Below are positions 59,700 to 64,000 of a stretch of 64,000 nucleotides of DNA, in pieces. Origin of the DNA: Streptomyces sp. NBC_01431. GTDB taxonomy: Bacteria; Actinomycetota; Actinomycetes; Streptomycetales; Streptomycetaceae. The notes beneath the pieces were generated by a model that did not search any database, was not told the origin of the DNA, and saw nothing but the letters and a program-made list of their open reading frames with translations. The stretch lies in assembly GCF_036231355.1 (NCBI RefSeq), contig NZ_CP109496.1, positions 4,588,001-4,652,000 on the forward strand. The letters run 5' to 3'. Position 1 is the stretch's first letter. Every line of letters begins with the position of its first letter. A program made the translations under genes and the position numbers.

Positions 59700-60611
59700 G
59701 TGGGGAACTTCTTGGCAGGCAGGGTCGTCGCAGTGACGGGGGCCGGCCGGGGGATCGGCCGGGCCGTCGCGCTGGCCGCGGCCGCCGAGGGAGCCAGGGT
59801 CGTCGTCAACGACTACGGGGTCTCGATCGAGGGCGGCGAGCCCAGCAGCGAGATCGCCGACGCGGTGGTCAAGGAGATCGTCGCGGCGGGCGGCCAGGCG
59901 GTGGCGGTCGCCGACGACATCTCCACGATGGCGGGCGGTCAGCGCATCGTGGACACGGCGCTCGCCCAGTACGGGCGGATCGACGGGGTGGTGTGCGTCG
60001 CGGGCATCCTGCGCGAACGCATGCTGTTCAACATGTCCGAGGAGGAGTGGGACCCGGTGGTCGCCACCCACCTGAAGGGCACCTTCACGGTGTTCCGCGC
60101 GGCTTCGGCGGTGATGCGCAAGCAGGGCTCCGGAACCCTGATTGGCTTCACCAGCGGCAACCACCAGGGCAGCGTCGCCCAGGCCAACTACAGCGCGGCC
60201 AAGGGCGGCATCATCTCGCTGGTGCGCAGCGCCGCGCTGGGCCTGCACAAGTACGGGGTGACCGCGAACGCCGTCGCGCCGGTGGCCCGCACCCGCATGT
60301 CGGCGAACGTCCCCATGGAGCTGAAGGAGATCGGCTCGCCGGAGGACGTGGCGGCGCTGGTGACGTACCTCCTGTCGGAGCGGGCCCGCGCGGAGGGGAT
60401 CACCGGCCAGGTGTACACGATCGCGGGCCCCAAGATCGCGGTATGGGCCCAGCCGCAGGAGCTGCGTGCGGGGTATGCGGAAGGGGCGTGGACCCCGGAA
60501 CGCATCGCGGACTTCCTCCCGGGGACGGTGGGGGTGGATCCGATGCCGATGCTGGCGCGGCTGGAGGAGATGGCGAAGGCGGCGAACGCGGGCGCCCGCC
60601 CGAACGGCTGA
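59700..60611 (+). CDS. SDR family dehydrogenase (3-hydroxyacyl-CoA/HSD4 type)
   Basis: A 303-residue short-chain dehydrogenase. It has the NAD loop VTGAGRGIGRAVAL, the NDYGVSIEGGEPS segment after beta-2, the catalytic YSAAKGG and a C-terminal extension (about 240-303) including GPKIAVWAQPQELRAGY. The NDYG motif and length resemble 17-beta-HSD type 4/MFE-2-type dehydrogenases that oxidise 3-hydroxyacyl-CoAs. The start is GTG. The next ACAD begins 147 bases later, behind a GC-rich repeat. Confidence 0.92.
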   Translation: MGNFLAGRVVAVTGAGRGIGRAVALAAAAEGARVVVNDYGVSIEGGEPSSEIADAVVKEIVAAGGQAVAVADDISTMAGGQRIVDTALAQYGRIDGVVCVAGILRERMLFNMSEEEWDPVVATHLKGTFTVFRAASAVMRKQGSGTLIGFTSGNHQGSVAQANYSAAKGGIISLVRSAALGLHKYGVTANAVAPVARTRMSANVPMELKEIGSPEDVAALVTYLLSERARAEGITGQVYTIAGPKIAVWAQPQELRAGYAEGAWTPERIADFLPGTVGVDPMPMLARLEEMAKAANAGARPNG

Positions 60612-60651
60612 TTCCCCCGCCCCGCCCCGATCCTTCCCGCCCCTTCCCGAA

Positions 60652-60705
60652 CCGGGGCGCCGCCCCGGCCCCCCGCTCCTCGATCGCCGGGGGCTTGCAT
60701 TCGGC
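60652..60705. repeat. Dispersed-repeat-like intergenic sequence
   Basis: The stretch beginning CCGGGGCGCCGCCCCGG (an 8-bp-arm palindrome, 60652-60668) and continuing with CCCGCTCCTCGATCGCCGG and GGCTTG strongly resembles a sequence I have seen between many Streptomyces genes. Only one copy is in this window, so its repeat nature is from memory. Confidence 0.4.
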
Positions 60706-60757
60706 CGAGCCGTCCCCCGCGTCGGTTCCGGGGGACTCGCTCTGGACAGGAGGCACC

Positions 60758-61896
60758 GTGGACTTCAGCTTCGGCCCCGCCGACACCGCATTCCGCCAGC
60801 AGGCCAGGGCGTGGCTGGCCGAGCACACGGGCGTTCAACCACGCGACTGGGAAAGGGAGTTGGGGCGAGGTGGCTGGATCGGGATCGGCTGGCCGGAGCC
60901 CGCGTACGGCAACCGGACAGCAACCCTCACCCAGCAGATCGTCTGGGCCGAGGAGTATGCCCGAGCCGCCGCCCCCGCCCGCACCGGCCACATCGGCGAA
61001 AACCTCCTCGCCCCCACTCTCCTCACCCACGGCACCCCCGAACAGAAAGCCCGCTTCCTTCCCCCGATCGCCCGGGGCGAGGAACTGTGGTGCCAGGGGT
61101 ACAGCGAACCCGGCGCCGGCTCCGACCTCGCCGGCATCCGCACCACCGCCCGCCGCGACGGCGACACCTACCGGATCACGGGCCAGAAGATCTGGACCTC
61201 GCTCGCCCGCGACGCCCACTGGTGCTTCGTGCTCGCCCGCACCGAGGAGGGCTCCCGCCGCCACCACGGCCTCTCCTTCCTCCTCGTGCCGATGGACCAG
61301 CCGGGCAGGATCGAGGTCCGACCCATCCGGCAGATGACGGGGACGAGCGAGTTCAACGAGGTCTTCTTCGACGGTGCGCGGGCCCGCGCCGAGCACGTGG
61401 TCGGCGGGGAGGGCAACGGCTGGCAGGTGGCGATGAGCCTGCTCGCCCTGGAGCGCGGGGTGTCCACCCTGGCTCAACAGATCGGCTTCGCAAGCGAGTT
61501 GGAGAAGATCTCCGCTCTCGCCCTCTCAAACGGCGCCGCGGCGGCCGACCCGGCCGTACGGGACCGGCTGATCCGCCAGTGGTCGGAGCTGAAGGTCATG
61601 CGGTGGAACGCCCTGCGCACACTGGGGAGTTCGGCCGACGCGGGCGCGCCCAGCGTGGCCAAGCTGCTCTGGGGCCGCTGGCACCAGCGGCTCGGCGAGC
61701 TGGCGATGGCGGTCCAGGGCGCGGCGGCCACCGCCACCCCGTACGACTGGAACGAGGCGGAGCCCTACCGGCTCGATCCGCTCCAGCACCTGTTCCTCTT
61801 CACCAGGGCCGACACCATCTACGGCGGCTCGGACGAGATCCAGCGCACCATCATCGCCGAGCGGGTGCTCGGCCTGCCGAGGGAGGTTCGGGTTCC

Positions 61897-61900
<4 letters not shown>
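60758..61900 (+). CDS. Acyl-CoA dehydrogenase
   Basis: A 380-residue ACAD: GRGGWIGIGWPEPAYGNR, QGYSEPGAGSDLAGIRTTA near residue 120, KIWTSLARDAHW, and C-terminal IYGGSDEIQRTIIAERVLG. The position of the classical catalytic Glu is Gly; LALERG near residue 233 supplies the alternative helix-G glutamate. GTG 60758 has CAGGAGG 5 bases upstream. It overlaps the next gene by GTGA. The family resembles FadE-type enzymes of steroid and cyclic-acid breakdown in actinobacteria. Confidence 0.93.
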
Positions 61901-62946
<1,046 letters not shown>

Positions 62947-62951
62947 GACGG

Positions 62952-62975
62952 GCCCGGCGGACGCGCCCGCCGGGT
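62952..62975. terminator. Stem-loop between convergent ADH and AraC-type genes
   Basis: GCCCGGCGG (62952-62960) pairs with CCGCCGGGT (62967-62975), allowing one G-T pair, around a 6-base loop, between the two stop codons. Confidence 0.65.
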
Positions 62976-63964
62976 CAGCCACCGGCCCCCGTGCGGAACG
63001 TACGCCGGTAGACCGTCGGCGGGACGCCGAGGGCCGTCTGTAGGTGCTGGCGCAGGGAAGTCGCCGTGCCGAAGCCCGCGTCGCGGGCTATCGCGTCCAC
63101 CGACAGGTCGGTCGATTCCAGCAGGTGGCGGGCGTGCTCCACGCGCTGCTGGGTGAGCCACCGGCCGGGGCTCAGGCCGACCTCCTCGCGGAAACGCCGT
63201 GTGAAGGTGCGCACCGACATCGACTCCTGTTCCGCCATGTCGCGCAGCTGGATCGGCTCGTGCAGACGACCCAGCGCCCAGGCCCGCGCTGCCGTCGTGG
63301 CCGCCAACTGCCGCTCGGGAACGGGGCGTTGGATGAACTGGGCCTGGCCGCCGGAGCGGTACGGCGGGACCACCGTGCGCCGGGCCACCTCGTTGGCGAC
63401 GGCCGCGCCGTGGTCGCGCCGCACGATGTGCAGACACAGGTCGATCCCGGCGGCGACCCCCGCCGAGGTGAGCACGTCGCCGTCGTCGATGAACAGGACG
63501 TCCGGGTCCACGTCGATCGCCGGGAACAGGCGCTGGAAGTGGTCGGCCGAAGCCCAGTGTGTGGTGGCCGGGCGGCCGTCGAGACGGCCCGCCGCGGCCA
63601 GCACGTAGCCGCCGGTGCAGATCGACACCATGCGGGTGCCGGGGCGTACGAAGGCGAGGGCGGCGGCCAGTTCGGGAGTGAGCACGCCCTCCTCGAAGAC
63701 CGGGCCGAGCTCGTAGGAGGCCGGGATCACGACCGTGTCTGCGGTGGCCAGCGCCTCGGGTCCGTTCTCGACCAGGATCGAGAAGTCCGCGTCGGTGCGC
63801 ACCGGCCCCGGTGGCCGCACCGAGCAGGTCACCACCTCGTACAGGGGCCGGCGGTCCGCGTCCCTCGCCCGCCCGAACAGCCGCTGCGGAATGCCGAGTT
63901 CGAACGGAAGGATCCCGTCCAGCGCGAGTACCACGACCCGGTGCCGGACGGGGTGACGACTCAT
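62975..63964 (-). CDS. GlxA-type transcriptional regulator (DJ-1/PfpI domain plus AraC HTH)
   Basis: A 329-residue regulator. The N-terminal DJ-1/PfpI-like domain (about 8-185) has VVVLALDGILPFELGIPQRL and a nucleophile-elbow-like VSICTGGYVLAAAG. The C-terminal AraC/XylS double helix-turn-helix (about 215-320) has LRDMAEQESMSVRTFTRRFR and IARDAGFGTATSLRQHLQTA. Such proteins often activate catabolic or stress genes after ligand binding. It is convergent with the acyl-CoA genes and need not control them. ATG 63964; the remaining 36 bases of the window hold no gene. Confidence 0.94.
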   Translation of the reverse strand: MSRHPVRHRVVVLALDGILPFELGIPQRLFGRARDADRRPLYEVVTCSVRPPGPVRTDADFSILVENGPEALATADTVVIPASYELGPVFEEGVLTPELAAALAFVRPGTRMVSICTGGYVLAAAGRLDGRPATTHWASADHFQRLFPAIDVDPDVLFIDDGDVLTSAGVAAGIDLCLHIVRRDHGAAVANEVARRTVVPPYRSGGQAQFIQRPVPERQLAATTAARAWALGRLHEPIQLRDMAEQESMSVRTFTRRFREEVGLSPGRWLTQQRVEHARHLLESTDLSVDAIARDAGFGTATSLRQHLQTALGVPPTVYRRTFRTGAGG

Positions 63965-64000
63965 GTGCTGCTCCCTCTCGACGGGCGCGGACCTCGCTGA

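Overview
The window is from a Streptomyces chromosome. The evidence is very high G+C with strongly G/C-biased third positions, many GTG starts, chains of overlapping genes, and families confined to or typical of the genus: rodlins, chaplins, MelC1/MelC2 tyrosinase, an NsdA-like regulator and a DmdR-type metal regulator. No tRNA, rRNA, CRISPR array, phage or transposase gene was seen.

Layout. (1) 1-4982 is an acyl-CoA catabolic operon: biotin carboxylase end, acyl-CoA dehydrogenase (ACAD), CoA ligase, enoyl-CoA hydratase and TetR. A REP-like element appears to have inserted between the ACAD and the ligase. (2) 5088-32524 is a surface-coat superlocus. It holds three rodlins, six chaplin genes (one long, sortase-anchored, with a His-Pro hexad array), an eight-gene polysaccharide operon on the minus strand (20163 to 10767), two GH26-like glycosidases, a vitamin K epoxide reductase (VKOR) family disulfide enzyme, tyrosinase with its copper chaperone, an LAQTG wall protein, a P450, and about eight small secreted proteins of unknown function. 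Several rodlin and chaplin genes share an upstream pattern resembling sigma-BldN promoters (about CGKWAC-N16-CGTTGA). (3) 32641-50000 is mostly housekeeping and regulation: citrate synthase, PdxH, a VOC protein, a PAS/GAF sensor, a SIS protein, DmdR, a TTA-containing hydrolase, an ABC exporter, a prim-pol-like protein, an NsdA-like regulator, a membrane protein with repeated TQYI motifs, a lipoprotein and PurU. (4) 49655-53758 holds an ECF sigma factor with a zinc-finger protein, a STAS protein, an EF-hand protein and a PI-PLC. (5) 53802-62946 is a second acyl-CoA catabolic region: CoA ligase, three ACADs, SDR, cyclase and alcohol dehydrogenase. Three copies of a 15-bp palindrome there suggest one shared repressor. 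A GlxA-type AraC regulator ends the window.

How it may work together (inference). The second region looks like a dedicated aerial-hypha surface module. Rodlins and chaplins form the hydrophobic fibrillar layer. The polysaccharide operon makes a partly deacetylated polymer trimmed by GH26-like enzymes. VKOR could supply oxidising power for the conserved chaplin cysteine pairs. Several secreted His-rich proteins lie beside a copper enzyme, so a metal-binding or cross-linked coat is possible. All names come from reading motifs and gene order; no database search was run, and comparisons with S. coelicolor are from memory.
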